DNA from: Chrysoporthe austroafricana
Taxonomy: Eukaryota; Ascomycota; Sordariomycetes; Diaporthales; Cryphonectriaceae
Assembly: GCA_001051155.2 (NCBI GenBank)
Contig: JYIP02000004.1
Span: forward strand, 4,706,383 to 4,770,382
Reading direction: 5' to 3'
DNA: 64,000 nucleotides
This document shows positions 49,743 to 62,300 of this stretch, piece after piece (the stretch's first letter is position 1; every line of letters begins with the position of its first letter). Under the pieces are notes generated by a model. The model did not search any database, was not told the origin of the DNA, and worked only from the letters and a program-made list of their open reading frames with translations. A program made the translations under genes and the position numbers.

Positions 49743-52700
49743 TCACTCGAGAGGGCGGACCGACCTCTCCGCTCGAGCCTTCATGTGGTTTGCATGCGTC
49801 TCGAGACACTGGACCATCAGTCGAGTGACAGGCCATACATTAGATTTGCCCAACATGTGGCCTGTAATTCTCAGGATCTTCACGGCGTAACCACCTTGCA
49901 GACCCGAGACAAAATCCATCTCCAGCTTCTTTTCCCAGCCGTCCAGAATCTCTTCAACCTTTTGCAGCAATTGAGTGTCTTCCTCCGCGAGGAGCATGAT
50001 CGCCGGGACTTGGGAAAGGTCAACTTGGTCTTGCCCAAGAATACCCAGATGCTGGCCAATCCTGTCTTGCAGCGTAGCGATCCACTCAGCCAGAACTTGT
50101 GCACAATCCAAAGCACACAGGGCGGACTGCAAAGGTAGCTCTCGACTTGTCAGATCAGCAAACGTGACGTCGAACTTGTCTGCCGTTAGCAAGGACTCGG
50201 CTGCGAAGAAGGCAGCTTTTCGCAGAAGCTTCTCGCGCCTGGAACTGGCCTGACTTGACTTTGTTGATTGTGTTGTGCCCGATGCGAGCTGGCCAGTCTG
50301 AGATCCCGTAAGGCCGAGCCCTGTTGAAAACATCTCCTGTTCACCCATAGATAGGCCTGGAATGGGAGACGACTGTTCAGCATGTTGAACGATCTCATCC
50401 CCACGAGCCAATTCTTCAGCCATTCCTTGCCAATCGCGTTGCCAGAACTTCTCCTTGGATCGACCGAGATTGACATAAAGGCGCAGATATGCTAGATCCA
50501 GCAGCGGCATTGCATCTGCGGAAAGAGGGCCTTCGTTGAAAGGATTGGGCCGCTTCAGGGAGTGTTTCTGGTTACTGCTCCAAGCCACATGCCAGGCTCG
50601 AAGAGCAGGCTCAATGGTCCGATGCATCTTCTCAGTGTCCTCATTAGTCCAAGGTCCATTATGGTGATTCTGCCGAGTCTCCCAAATATAGTTGTGTAGG
50701 GCATTGATCAAGACGAAGCATCCAAAAGCGCCGGGTCTCAGGTTGCTCGATGGCAGATTGTCGGGGTCAAGACCTGATCCAAACGTTTGACCAGTGCACA
50801 AAGACAGCCTCCTTTGAGTCTCGTTCGTACGCATCAACTCCGCAAAGGCATCATAGAACGCAAGCCGGTCCTGATGGGCTTTGGCGACACCGCCCCGGGC
50901 GTTGAAGACTGCGCTGCTCTCGGCCTCGAAAAGCTCCTCATCGCAGGGAAGGTCCAGACAGATCTCGCCATTGGTCAGGTAAGGAGGCTGGTTATAAGCT
51001 GAGACCAGGAGACTTGAGAGGATAAAAATTGTGTAAAGGGTGCGCTTCCGCTCTTCCAACACTTTCCAGCTAAGCCACTCTGCATGCTCATCGGCCACAC
51101 CGGTCTTGGTGTCCTGGTCCTCACGTCCGTAAGAATCGCCGGGGAGGAACATATCCGCACCCCGAGCGAGGCTGACGAGAGCGGCACAGTGAGTCGCGGC
51201 GATCTCCCCGGCCCGCTTGTCCCCGCAATTGTGACCGAAAATAACATTGAGAAGCATAGACTGGACCAGCCATACTGGTGTGTCCATCGAACCATCATGA
51301 GAACGTTGGGAACTCTGGTCGGATGCTGGTCCAGAGTGGCCCTTGCGCCAGTTGGAGAGCCTACACTGTTCCAGGTAAGTTTGGATCATCTTCTTAGCCA
51401 GTTCGAACAGCTCGTGAGCTTTTTCATGTTCGGTCTCGTACAGGGCACCGATGCCAGCCATGGACAGAGCAAGACACGCGGGACCGGCGAAACCATTGGC
51501 ATTACCATTCGTCGTCTTAGTTTGAATCTCGAAGGACAGCGTCGGAATATGAAGGAAGGGAAGATGCGGATGAAAATAGGTGATGTAGGCAGCGACAAAG
51601 CGTTGCAAGTCTGGGGTGCTCGGTAAGCTGTGGGCAGCATCTGCGTGGGTCGTCGACACCGGGGTGTGCGTCGACAAGGGCGACGTCTGTAAGGAGATCG
51701 AGGGCTTGCGGCTGGCGAGGGTCGAGTTCAGCGCGGCTGTGGAGGAGAGGGCACCTAGGATGGCGTGTCTTGTTGAATCAGTGATTGTCGAGACGGGTGA
51801 GGTGCCATGATTACTACCATTTATCGAAGTCGGCGTCTCTGGGCCCGGGCCATAGCTCAACGCGGGCTTCACAGCTGTCGTGGCCAGAGTCGGCACGTCG
51901 GCCAAGGACGAGGTGCTGACTGGCAGGTCCGCCAGAGACGTACCCAAGGACGGTGGCGGCGTGAAGAAGTCATTGATCATGTTGGACTGCAGAGGGTGAG
52001 GTGATGCCGGAGCGCCGCCCAGCAGGTCGGGAAAGCCATGGCTAGCACCGCTAAAGTCAACCCCGAAAGGAGCGGTCTGCGGCGAGACCATCGAGGAGGC
52101 CCACGGCGACGTGGTCGCTGGGAGGGAAGAGGCTGGGTTATTGGAGCCATCGATCATCGCATCACTCATGCCGCCGGGGCTAGCAGTGCTGATGGCCGAG
52201 GAGGAGGAGCCGTCGACGGCATGCTCGCTGCCGTTCGCGAAGAAGTCGGTCCCGGTGAAGGGGCTCATCAGGGAGAGACCCTCGAGGCCAGACTCGAAGA
52301 CACCCTGACCGCTGAAGGGGGGAGAGGAAATAGGGTCGATGTGTGGGGAGTTGGGGCCGAAGTGGAGTATATTTGGATTGATCGTAGTGGTGGGACTGCT
52401 GAACATGCTGCCCATGGTGTAGTCGGTCCCGAAGAACGACTGTGGCGGAGCGGTGCGCAGTCCAGTGCCGAAAGGTAGTCCCTGTGTCTCGACCCGGAGC
52501 GGAGCATTTTGCATACCACGATGGCTCAAGGCGGCAGACATGCCGGAGAAATGGCTGTCGAAAAAATTGTGGGCCATGCCACCAAAGTCCATCAGGCTGT
52601 TGTGACGGCTGTGCGTGGGCGGCATGCGAGACATCGCAGGCGTAGCAGCCATGAACTGCTGTAGAGAGACCGGATCGATAGCACTGATGGTGTTGGCGCG

Positions 52701-53333
52701 GGGCCGCATGGACGCCGGGTTGATAGAAGCATTACTCGGATTCGCACCGGCGACGCTATTCTTGCGAGCACGGCTCTGGCCGAGGGGTGCGCCGCTCGCG
52801 CTCTCCCTGCGGTTGCGAGAGCGAGCCGGAGGAGCGGAGGTCTGGTGTAGTTTCTGCTGGTGACGCAGGAGCAGATCGCGCCTGGCGAAACATCGCTTGC
52901 ATTCAGGGCACTCGAAGGGCTTCTCCTTTGTGTGAGAGCGCTCGTGCCTCTTCAGGTGTTCCAACCGCGCAAAAGCGCGCCCGCAAGTAGTGCAGCCATG
53001 CGGACGGGGCTTGTCAGTCTTGGGCTGCGGAAAGGCAGGCAGGGCGGCGGGTGCCTTGGTGTTCACAGTGATGGTCGAGGCTTCTACAAGACGGATGCGC
53101 GTTAGCCGATGTCTGCGAACACCCCGGAGGGGGGGGGTAACAGGGCTCCCGCAGCGAGAGCAAAGCTACCTAGCACAGGCGAAAGGACTACGCCCGTAGG
53201 CGGCGAGCATACCAGCATCTTCGGGCTGCTGTTTGCCCGTGGGCTCTGCTTCTGAGGGCGGAGAGGTTTCCATAACAGCAGCATGGTCTGCGGTAGCCAT
53301 GTGCTCATGCTTGGGGCCTGCGTCGTTGCCCAT
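49743..53333 (-). CDS. amdX: C2H2 zinc-finger plus fungal-specific-domain transcription factor (AmdX/Adr1-type)
   Basis: Nuclear regulator with two adjacent C2H2 fingers and a C-terminal fungal transcription factor domain. Exons 53333-53213 and 53083-49743 give 1153 residues; the 129-bp intron is placed because it joins QPEDA to [12 protein letters not shown] in frame, and the start at 53333 is the first ATG of the open first exon. Finger 1 is Cys71, Cys74, His87, His91 ([17 protein letters not shown]) and finger 2 Cys99, Cys102, His115, His120 ([17 protein letters not shown]), the Adr1/AmdX pattern. A long Ser/Pro/Thr-rich region follows to about residue 490. The regulatory domain starts near [20 protein letters not shown] and includes [19 protein letters not shown] and [13 protein letters not shown]. 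AmdX of Aspergillus activates acetamidase expression and Adr1 of yeast controls glucose-repressed genes; the role here is inferred from similarity only. The gene symbol is tentative. Confidence 0.85.
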
Positions 53334-56300
53334 GCCTGCGAGGTGGGTGGGGTGGGGTGGCGGTGGTGGTGGTAGTAGTGACGGCGGCCGGTCGATCTCC
53401 GCGGGTCGATAACGGGTTCTCAGGGGCACATGGACGTCCCGGTCCGTGTGAGGCCAGGCGCGAGTGCGAAGAAGGGCCGGAGGACGGCGGCAGCAGGAAC
53501 CTGACGGCGGGTGTTTGGTTACGAGGACGGTGAGCAGGTGGAGGGCCGGGCGAGGGAGCAACAAAGGTTGGCCGCCTTTATCTCATGTCTTCGCCTGGAC
53601 GCCGATGGAGACCCGACGAGGCGATGTCTTCTGGCGAGCCTAGAGGATGCTGATGGTCGGCGACCGGCTAGAGAAACTGAAGCTGGGCCAGGACCACAAG
53701 GTGCTGGGAGACGAGAGGGAAAGGGGGGGGGGAGGTCTGGAGGTTGAAGGTTCGAGGTTTGAGGTTCAGTTGGAGGGCACAGACGAATTGGAGACTGGCG
53801 GGAGAGCTGCTCTCTTCAGGGCCCTCGTCGTGGGTACGTACCCATACCTACCGTGCTGGGTACCCTGCACCATAGCACGCTACCACCGTTACATACCACA
53901 GTACCCACCCAGCATCCTGCCCAAGCCCAACGTACCGTCGTATCTCCCGGCCCCAGGCCCAGAATGCCTGGGCCTTCTCGACACTGTATGGGGCCTACGC
54001 CCGGGTACCGCTGCTGGCCCCGGCATCCCTGCTGACTAGCGCCTCTTAGTGCGGGTAGCCCTGGTCCCTGACCCTAAACGCCGCAAGTCCGGGCCTTCTC
54101 ACACCCCGCGATGACACCTCCAGCACGCAGGACCGCGCGCGGCGGGTGAGTGCTTAGGGGCGTAGCTAAGGCCTTGCTGGGCACGACGCATTTCGATGAC
54201 AGCCCCATGATCCGCATTGTTACAAGGAATGGAGAAAAACTAAATTAGAAAAAGGAGGGAGGAAAGGGAAAAGACAGAGAGAAGGAGAGAGGGAGAGAGA
54301 GAGCACCTCTGCGTAGCAGGCTCGGCAGAGGTTATCCCCGGGGTGGCAGGGAGGAAGGTGTGTGCACCGGACGGGAAATAGCTCAAGCGCTGAGACCCTG
54401 GAGCCCTGCTGCTGTGCAGCTTCGGCCTGGACGGCCCTCGATGGTGTGTCCACCGTCAGGGCAAGATGGGAAAGACAGAGTAGGAGCATATCCTGAGAAT
54501 GCCAGCGCCTTCTCCCTCGATTTATTCTAGATCCGCCAGGCAGTTTAACTTTCCATCCGTAGTACCGTACCGTGCTGTACCTGACCAGGCCGGCTTGACG
54601 TCTCCAAGGCTCACCGATGCGGTGGGCCCTGCAGCAGACCTGGGAGACCCCTTCATCCTTCTCCAGCCGCGCAGGAACGGCTCACAGTACGCTCGATGCT
54701 GCTAAGCTCGCAATGCTCATTACCCTCGACCATCCTGTCTGCCTCCTCGCCCTCGCCATCGCCGCATATACCGCTTGTCAGCCTCCCGCCAGCTCGGTCA
54801 CGAGCTGCTGACCATGAATAGCAGCGCCTGGGGTCAACCGTAACCCGTGGCCAAGCGCAACATCTCAGCAGTCGGTCGACAGCCCAGACCTCCCCGTCCG
54901 GCCCGTGCTGGGCTCCATCAGGCGAGGCAAGCTCCCACCTGCGCTGCTCAGCCCACCGGGAACCTCGAGGCGATGCTGCGTACGAGGCTGGCGTGTCTCC
55001 GCCGCCCTTGCCCACATCGCTATCGCCTGTTCGTATGCTGGGGCTTTTGTACTTGCACATGGCCGTCATTGCAACGGGCGAGGCTGGTCGGCTTGATAAG
55101 AGCTGCTATGTTGACGTCAATCACCTGATCCTTCTCATTGCCCGCCCATCACTGCAGATGCGCTCCCGTCTGACGGAGCAGGCATTGTACTACTGCCGCC
55201 CAGCTGCGAGGACCGGAGACCTCTCGCGCGCACACCTGTTCACACCTTGCCGCATGCTGCATGCCCGCCACAGCCTGCTCGGTGCCTGATTGCTCGGCTC
55301 ACCGCGCGTGGGCCTCCTTCCAGACTAGCGCTGCTGCCATAGCTGGGGCACCTCGCTCACAGTGTCTCCTTCAAGCTTGTCGGGCAGGGTCCCCAGCCAT
55401 ACGGCATCATGGGATGTGCGCTCCATGCTGCGCCCGTTCTCTTTCACGATACGTCGCCTAGCCAGCTTGATACCATGGTACTTGGAAGGACAATCATCAC
55501 AATCCATGCGTGGGAGACCGTGCTGAGGTCACTACCCCCCGCAGCAGACATGAGGTAGCTGTGCTTCGAGAGGCCGCAGTCTCTGGCCGGCAAGGCTGGC
55601 CGGCCAGCCCTGATCTGCAGGTAGTCTGGTGGTCGAGTCCGAGCTTGAGTTCCGGGGTCGTCCGTGGACCCTCGGGCTCACTACATAGTAGGTGGCCTTC
55701 CAGTCATTGCCACATATGGTAACCCGATCAGCAGTCATAGCCAGCCGTAAGGCTATGTACTAGTAATAGACCGCTTCTTAGTGGGAGGCTTCTCCTCGAC
55801 GGACAGGAGCCCGCCCTGCAGATCACCGCGCGATCGAGCCGACTTCACGTGTAGAACCGTCTAGATAGGGCACCGTACCACTCTCACCAGCTCTACGCCA
55901 TGCGTACCCAGTATAGCCCCCAGGCCGCGACGCAATGACAACCTCTGCTGGGGTACAGCACCCGTGGGGAAGCGTGAGCTGAGCTGCACGATACTATGGC
56001 ATCCTCGACCGGAAGGAGCTTGGGCCCGATGGTGGCCATGCCGCGAGAGATCAACAACAGGCGCCGGGCTGGAGCAGTGCAGTCTCTGCAGCCGATATCA
56101 CGACTACCATCGGCGAGGGTGGCATCCGAGAGGGGAGGAGAGTTGCTCCTCGCAGGCCTGGAGCGGCAGTCTACATGAATTCAGGCTAGGTAGGGGTGTG
56201 CCGTCCGACGACTCAGAAGCAGCGCAAAGGTGTACCGCAGTAGCTATGGGGTGGTCCATGCCGTCTCGTTAGCGGACCAGATGAGACCCTGGCATCGATA

Positions 56301-59300
56301 GAACCGAGCAGGTTGGCAGACATGATCCGACTCGAATCGCCAATCGAGGCAAGCAATAATGTCTGGAGCGTTTCCAGAAGTCTAGACCCTGGAACATGGG
56401 ACAGCCTTCTATAGCACCATACAACGGTTTGTCACAACACTCGCGCAGATGGTCGCGCAGAGGTCCGAGCGTGGGCGGCTTGGGCTGCTCTGTGCTTCCC
56501 TTCCAAAACCACACGCCCGTTCCTAACGGTATGACGCCATACGGGAAGGAAGCTGTGTCTGTGAGCCGGGAGGCCAGGAGAAGTGAGTGTGAGTCAGAAG
56601 CCGTCGGGCGGGACAAGGCGTCGGCGGCCCTGCAGTAAACTGCTCACCAAGCGACAGCGCCCGAGCCGGGTTGGATATCAGCGGCTTAGGGGAGTAGGTC
56701 TCGACGCCTCCGCGGGCCAGAGAAGGTGCTGCAGGCCTCGAAGCAAAGAGTAATAGCTGTCTCGTCATCGCTTTGGAGGGCCCAATGGTGTCACGCTGCC
56801 TGTGACATATATTTGCCTCAGGAGGCAAGGAATGCAAGCTGACGTTGCGACCGGTCGGCCTGGCTTCATTCGAGTCGAGCCAGCCTGACGCACACTGCAG
56901 GTTCGCACTGTCACACCACCAGCCTTTCCTGGAAAGCTTTTCCTTGAGGGCTGCCAATGCCATGTTATGCGATGCCATGTAACACACGCGGAGCACAAGC
57001 TCGGAGCATGTTGGCATCGATTCCACTCGGGACAGGCGAGAAGGGTCAGCAGCACACCTCCGGAGGAGATCTCGGCCAAGGAGAGAGATCGATGTGCTCC
57101 TTGGGCCGCATCACGGTCACAGTCACACGGCCACAGCCCTTGGCCTCGCACTGCTGAGCTCACCAGAAGAGCCTGCCACGACGCCGACCTCTTGTTCGCT
57201 ATCGTCTCCGGATCTCTCCTGTCTCAGCGTCTACGATGGCTCTCCAGAGGCAATGCAACGGCCCAGAGATCCGGCCTGTCCTTTCGGGCCGCCCCTGTAC
57301 GATGCATCATCTCCAGCTGCCCCACAGTCAGTGTCACAGATTATTACTCACAGCGGCCCCTGATCATGAGCGCCCCATCGCTCCCGCGGCCTTCCATTCG
57401 CTCCGTGCCTACGGGCGGATCGAGGTGGTGGGCTTGCGACATTCACAGCGCGGGCGCTTATCGGGGCTTGTCGGGCTCACGTTGCAGCGCACGCTGTGCG
57501 TCGCAATCTGCATCGCCGTGGGACCCCGCCATCTGGAGGGGCATCTCGCGGAAGCTCTGGTGCCACGCGCTGCTCCTGCTATGTCATGGAGGGGCAGGAG
57601 ATTCATGAGGACGAAGGGACGTGTCTGCCGGACGAACAGCCACTCACCCTCAGCGCTCCCCGGCACCTGTGGCTCCAGCTCGGCCAAGGCCAGGGAAGAG
57701 AGCCGCGACATCCGTGAGCATTCGAAGCTGTCCATAGCGAGACGCACCGGACAGTCCTTATGAGCAATTGGGAATGGCGAGCCCGGTCGTCTCATTTCCA
57801 AGCTTGCCAGGCGCGACATCTGGCCTCCTCGGCTGGCAGGCCGTCCAATCTCGAGCTGGCCGGAGCTGGCCGGAGCTGCCCCTCCATCTATCTGAGGTCG
57901 ACGAGGTCCGATACGGCGCGATAAGCCACCCGCAGAGCTCCTCCCCTCGACCCCTCCATGCCCCTCCATGATGAGGGCGGCGTGCGAGGAGCTCAAACTG
58001 CCTGCTGATTCGTGCTGGCCTGCTAGCAGGGGGTCCCGCGGCACACCATGCCGCCCACCGAACCCCTGCCCGGCTAGTCCTCCAAGGTATCATAGTATCT
58101 CCGATCAGGGTCAGGTGTGCGACTGGTAGCATCGTATCCACACAGTGCCCGAGGAGTAGATTACTTGGGCAATCCCTCGGCCGTCCAGGTCACTATCGGC
58201 GCCAGGACCGCTCGCGACTGGGCCTCGCAGCAGCAACCTGTCGACCCACCGAGGTCTGCCCGCCCTCCAGGTATTCCCGTTAGCGCGCCCCTGCCCAAGG
58301 CCTGCTGAGGATGCACTGCGGTAGGGTCCAAGGGGCGTCCCTTGTGAACCTTTTGCACAGCCTCAATATGATGATGTTTCCCAAAGCCGTCAGATCTCCG
58401 ATGTGTGGACGGCAATGCAATGTCCATCACCATCAAGTTTCAGAGATGGCGTTACCTCGTGACGCGAAGCTCAACGCCCCGTCAGATTGATATCGTCCGG
58501 GTTCTTGGCCAGTACGGAATAGACTCTGGCAGAGGGAGCGGGAATTGGTACGCATTAATATAGCGGGCATTTGTCAGCTCCGCTGGTCCAGGTATCACGT
58601 CGCCTCGGGCTTGCACAGGCCTCGTCGCCCGTAATCAGGCCATTCCACGACGCTCTGGTCGGCCCAAGGGGACGTCCCAACCTAGCAGGGCAGACAGACC
58701 TGCCAGGCTGGTGACCACCTGCCGCCGACCGGTTCCCAAGCCACAGCCGGCATCTGCGAGCATTATCGCGGGCTTGCGCCGTGCAGACGGCTCGAATTGA
58801 CACGCCGGGCCCTCTTCCAGACAGTGAGCTGTCATACCCCGGCGTGCCTGGCTTGCGACAATGCGGTCTGCAGCGGTCTGCTCTCATCCGAGGATAGCAC
58901 TGCGACGTCCTGGTCTAAACCTGCCACGCTTGGCACAGCTAAACCATGGGATCCCGTCATGCCTACCCGTGGTTCCGGCCAACTCGTGCGATAGCATGGA
59001 TCCCCAGGATAGTAAATAATCTTCCCAGTCTTCTCGCTGCTGCCGGATATCGGGCTCAGGGAGCTTACGGCTGCGGATTTGGTAGGTAGGCTGGTAGGTA
59101 GGTAAGTAGCTAGGTAGGTAGCTGGGTAGCTGGGTAGCTGGGTATCATCGCAGGCCGACCTCTCATGCACACCGTGCCGCACCATGCCACCAAGAGACCG
59201 AAGCAGGACGGGACGGGTGGGTCAAATTCACCGCTATGGGGCATGAAGCCGTCACCACGGCACAATGGTCTCACGACAGAATGCAAGCCACCTGAGCAGC

Positions 59301-62300
59301 GTCGCCAGAGCTCGACGGAGGTCGTCCGTCGGGGCCCTCGAGTCCTGGCCGCGCATACGTGGTACGCCGCCTGCCTACAGCACAGCGGCCCCAGCATCGT
59401 CGCCGGTTAGTAGGCCTGTCCATACCAGAGACCGGTCTCTCGGACGCGAACCTCGCGCTTTGCCCCCGCGGAGGTAAACTCGTTCCAAGCAGCCTTGACA
59501 GCTGCAGAGGAGCTCCCGAAGTTCAGCCTGAAGCAGGCAGGCGCCCTCACGGCCCACTTCGTCCGCGGCAAGCTTCGGCCCTCCGACGAGTCCCTACTAA
59601 TGACAGCGCACCCATGCTTTCCGCCGACACGTTTTTCTCCTGGCTACACCATCTCGCCATGCGGGCGACCTACTGCACCTACTCGTCCTCGGTGCCCTGC
59701 AGCAAGCCCAGCTTAGCTTGACCCAGGGATGCAGTCGATGAACTGGTGGTGGTGGTGGTGGTAGCATCCCCGTTGCTGGGAGCCAGCGCCGGCCTCCCCT
59801 ACTCAGTAACCCAGGAGTTTGTCGATGTATCACTTTTTAGGAAAGCCCACTTGGATCTCTCGCCGTCGAATGGCATCTCGCCAATTGCCTGCAGTCCTGG
59901 TCGGGCATACCCCGAATCTTGCTGCTGGGCGAATCCTAGTGGGTCTGAGGCCTAGGTAAATTGGTCTTTCATCCGTCGTCATGCCTGTTGGAGGCGGCGG
60001 CCGCCCTGTTCCCCAAGTTCTGTCTCCAATCGAGGTCCTGTTCGCCCGCTCCTCTCCCCCATCTTTTCCCCGGGCGACTCCAACGGCCTCGTTTTCGCCT
60101 CCAACCGAGCAAGGAACATCGTGTGATGCCGGAATGGAGAATCCCTGCGGGCCCTCCAGTTCAATCTGGGGCAGCAAGGGCCCCGAGATCCCTTGTTCCC
60201 TGTCTTCCCCAGAAGTTCCATACCCACAGTCACCTCCGGAGAGCGCTACTACCAGCTGACGCTGGTCACCGGATCTCTTTCGAAACCATCTTCCCTCCGC
60301 GGGCCTATAGCATGGTGTCAAGTCTACGGGCGCGGGCGAGCAGAGCAGATCGGCCCCTACTGGGGTCTCGCACGAGGCTGGAAGCCTGCGCAGAGTTTCG
60401 TGTTCGGGATTGACTTTCGTCGCCAGATGCATCGGGTCGAGAGCATCACAGCTGTACCCAGTACTCCACGGAGGGAGCCGTGGCCCTGCTGCGGTCCGTG
60501 GTGCCCTGGCCTGGCACGCTGGGTGCCCATGGTGTTCATCTGCATCTGGTCCGGGGGCCCAGGCAGAGATAAATCGCTGCGGCTGCTACTGGAGCCGTCA
60601 ATGCCCACGAGAACCGGGGTTCCGACAGCCCAACCAGCCTCGCGGCCCTCGCAGGCCCGCCGTCGAGGTGTCTGGGAGGTTGCGTGGACTGGGCTGGGTA
60701 CTACGGTAGCGTCCGTCATCTGTCTCGTTTGTCAGTGATTACGCAGGACGTAAGGGAATAAAGCCCTTGACCGAGTCAAGGATGTCACATCAGGGGATGG
60801 ACCAGGGTGGGCTGAACATCATATTGAGGCAGAATGGCAGATCACTGACAGAAATAATGCCGGCCTGCGACGTCGAACTGCTTCCAAGATCCGCATCCGT
60901 CAGATCCGACTGCCGTAACTACCGACGCCAGACGGCAGCACATGGTAAACTATGTTCCGGCAGGAAGAGACCATCGCTACCTTGGGTGCCGGTATATGTG
61001 CAAGTGTGTCAGCACGCCTCGCGCTGCCGCTGCGCCTGTGGCCGTGGAATCAGCACGCAAGGGCGCCGGCCCGGGAGGTCGAATTTGGAGCAGGTGCCTC
61101 GCGCTAATTAAACCTTCCCGCGGGCCTCGGCGGTGCTGCTGAGGAATCAAGGCTCCCAGTGCGCCGGAGGCTTCCTACGGATACATAGTAATATCCTCCA
61201 TCAGGAGCGTGGCCCTAGCGAGACTGGATATCTCTTGTGCTGACGACCCACCACGTGCTGTAGCGGTCTGCGAGGCTGATGTCTTCAGCCAAGCTGTCTG
61301 CGTTTCTGCCAGGAGGAAAAAAGGATTCTTCAACAGGTATGCCGGGAGGAACGATGCCCCATGTGATGGGTGTATCCAAGCTGCCATCATCCTGAAGGAT
61401 TCACTCGACACGTCTGAATACTTACCGGGGCGGGAGGCCGGTGCAGCAGCGCTCATCTTATGCCCGAAAACGAAGGTGTCAGCAGCGCAGAGCCGCCTGG
61501 GCATACCAGATCTCTGTGTACGAGCCTACGGTCTTACTTTATACAGCCGTGATCGTCGTCTCCCTTTACCAACCTCATGGGCGGCTTTTCGAACAGGGTC
61601 ATCTTCCGCCAAAGTAGACCGATATGCAGTGTGTCTCCGATGCCGTGTCTGCGGGAGAGGAAAAGCCCCGGGTCGGTCACTGGCTCGCATCCCGTGGGGT
61701 GCCAACCTGCACTGTGGACTTGGCCGGCCTGGAGTACCCGCTGCCGTGTCTCTGGGCATCTTCGCAGCCTCGTGGTCTAGAAGCACTCGCGGCTCCCAGC
61801 CGACGTGTCCTGGCCTGCTCGTCCCGCGCGCGAGCGGTGAGCTTCGCTGCTCGGCCTCGCCCTGCTCAGGGCTGAGACATCTGGACACAACAACTCCTTT
61901 GTCCGTGGCCTACCCAGCTAGCCGGTAACTTACCTGGGGGTGTAAATTCGCCCTGTGAGAGTGGTACATGCCCAGGCGGTGACCGGTCTCCCGCTGAGAC
62001 ATCTAGAACTCTCAACCAGCAAGGCGCCCACTTTGCCACGGCACTTCAGATTCGTTCCTATTGGCCATTCCACGTCCGACGACGTAACGGCTCACTGAAG
62101 ACCCTTGAGCTCTGCAGGGGACCTAGTGATCTCTCAGAACCGCGCTGCTGCAGAGCCACGAGCCTAACTACTGCAGAGGCGCCGGCTCGGTGTGGTGAAG
62201 ACCGCCACATCACGCTACCATTCCAACCCACAGGAATCGACCAATTGCGGCTGGACGTCCGCGCCCATTTCCAGAACGATAGCCGACGGGGCCTGCCCAA

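Noticed and set aside
61209..61928. 239-codon plus-strand ORF in the gene desert
   Set aside because: Antisense frames of similar length overlap it; Cys/Arg/Ser-rich without motif; no support beyond length in a GC-rich region.
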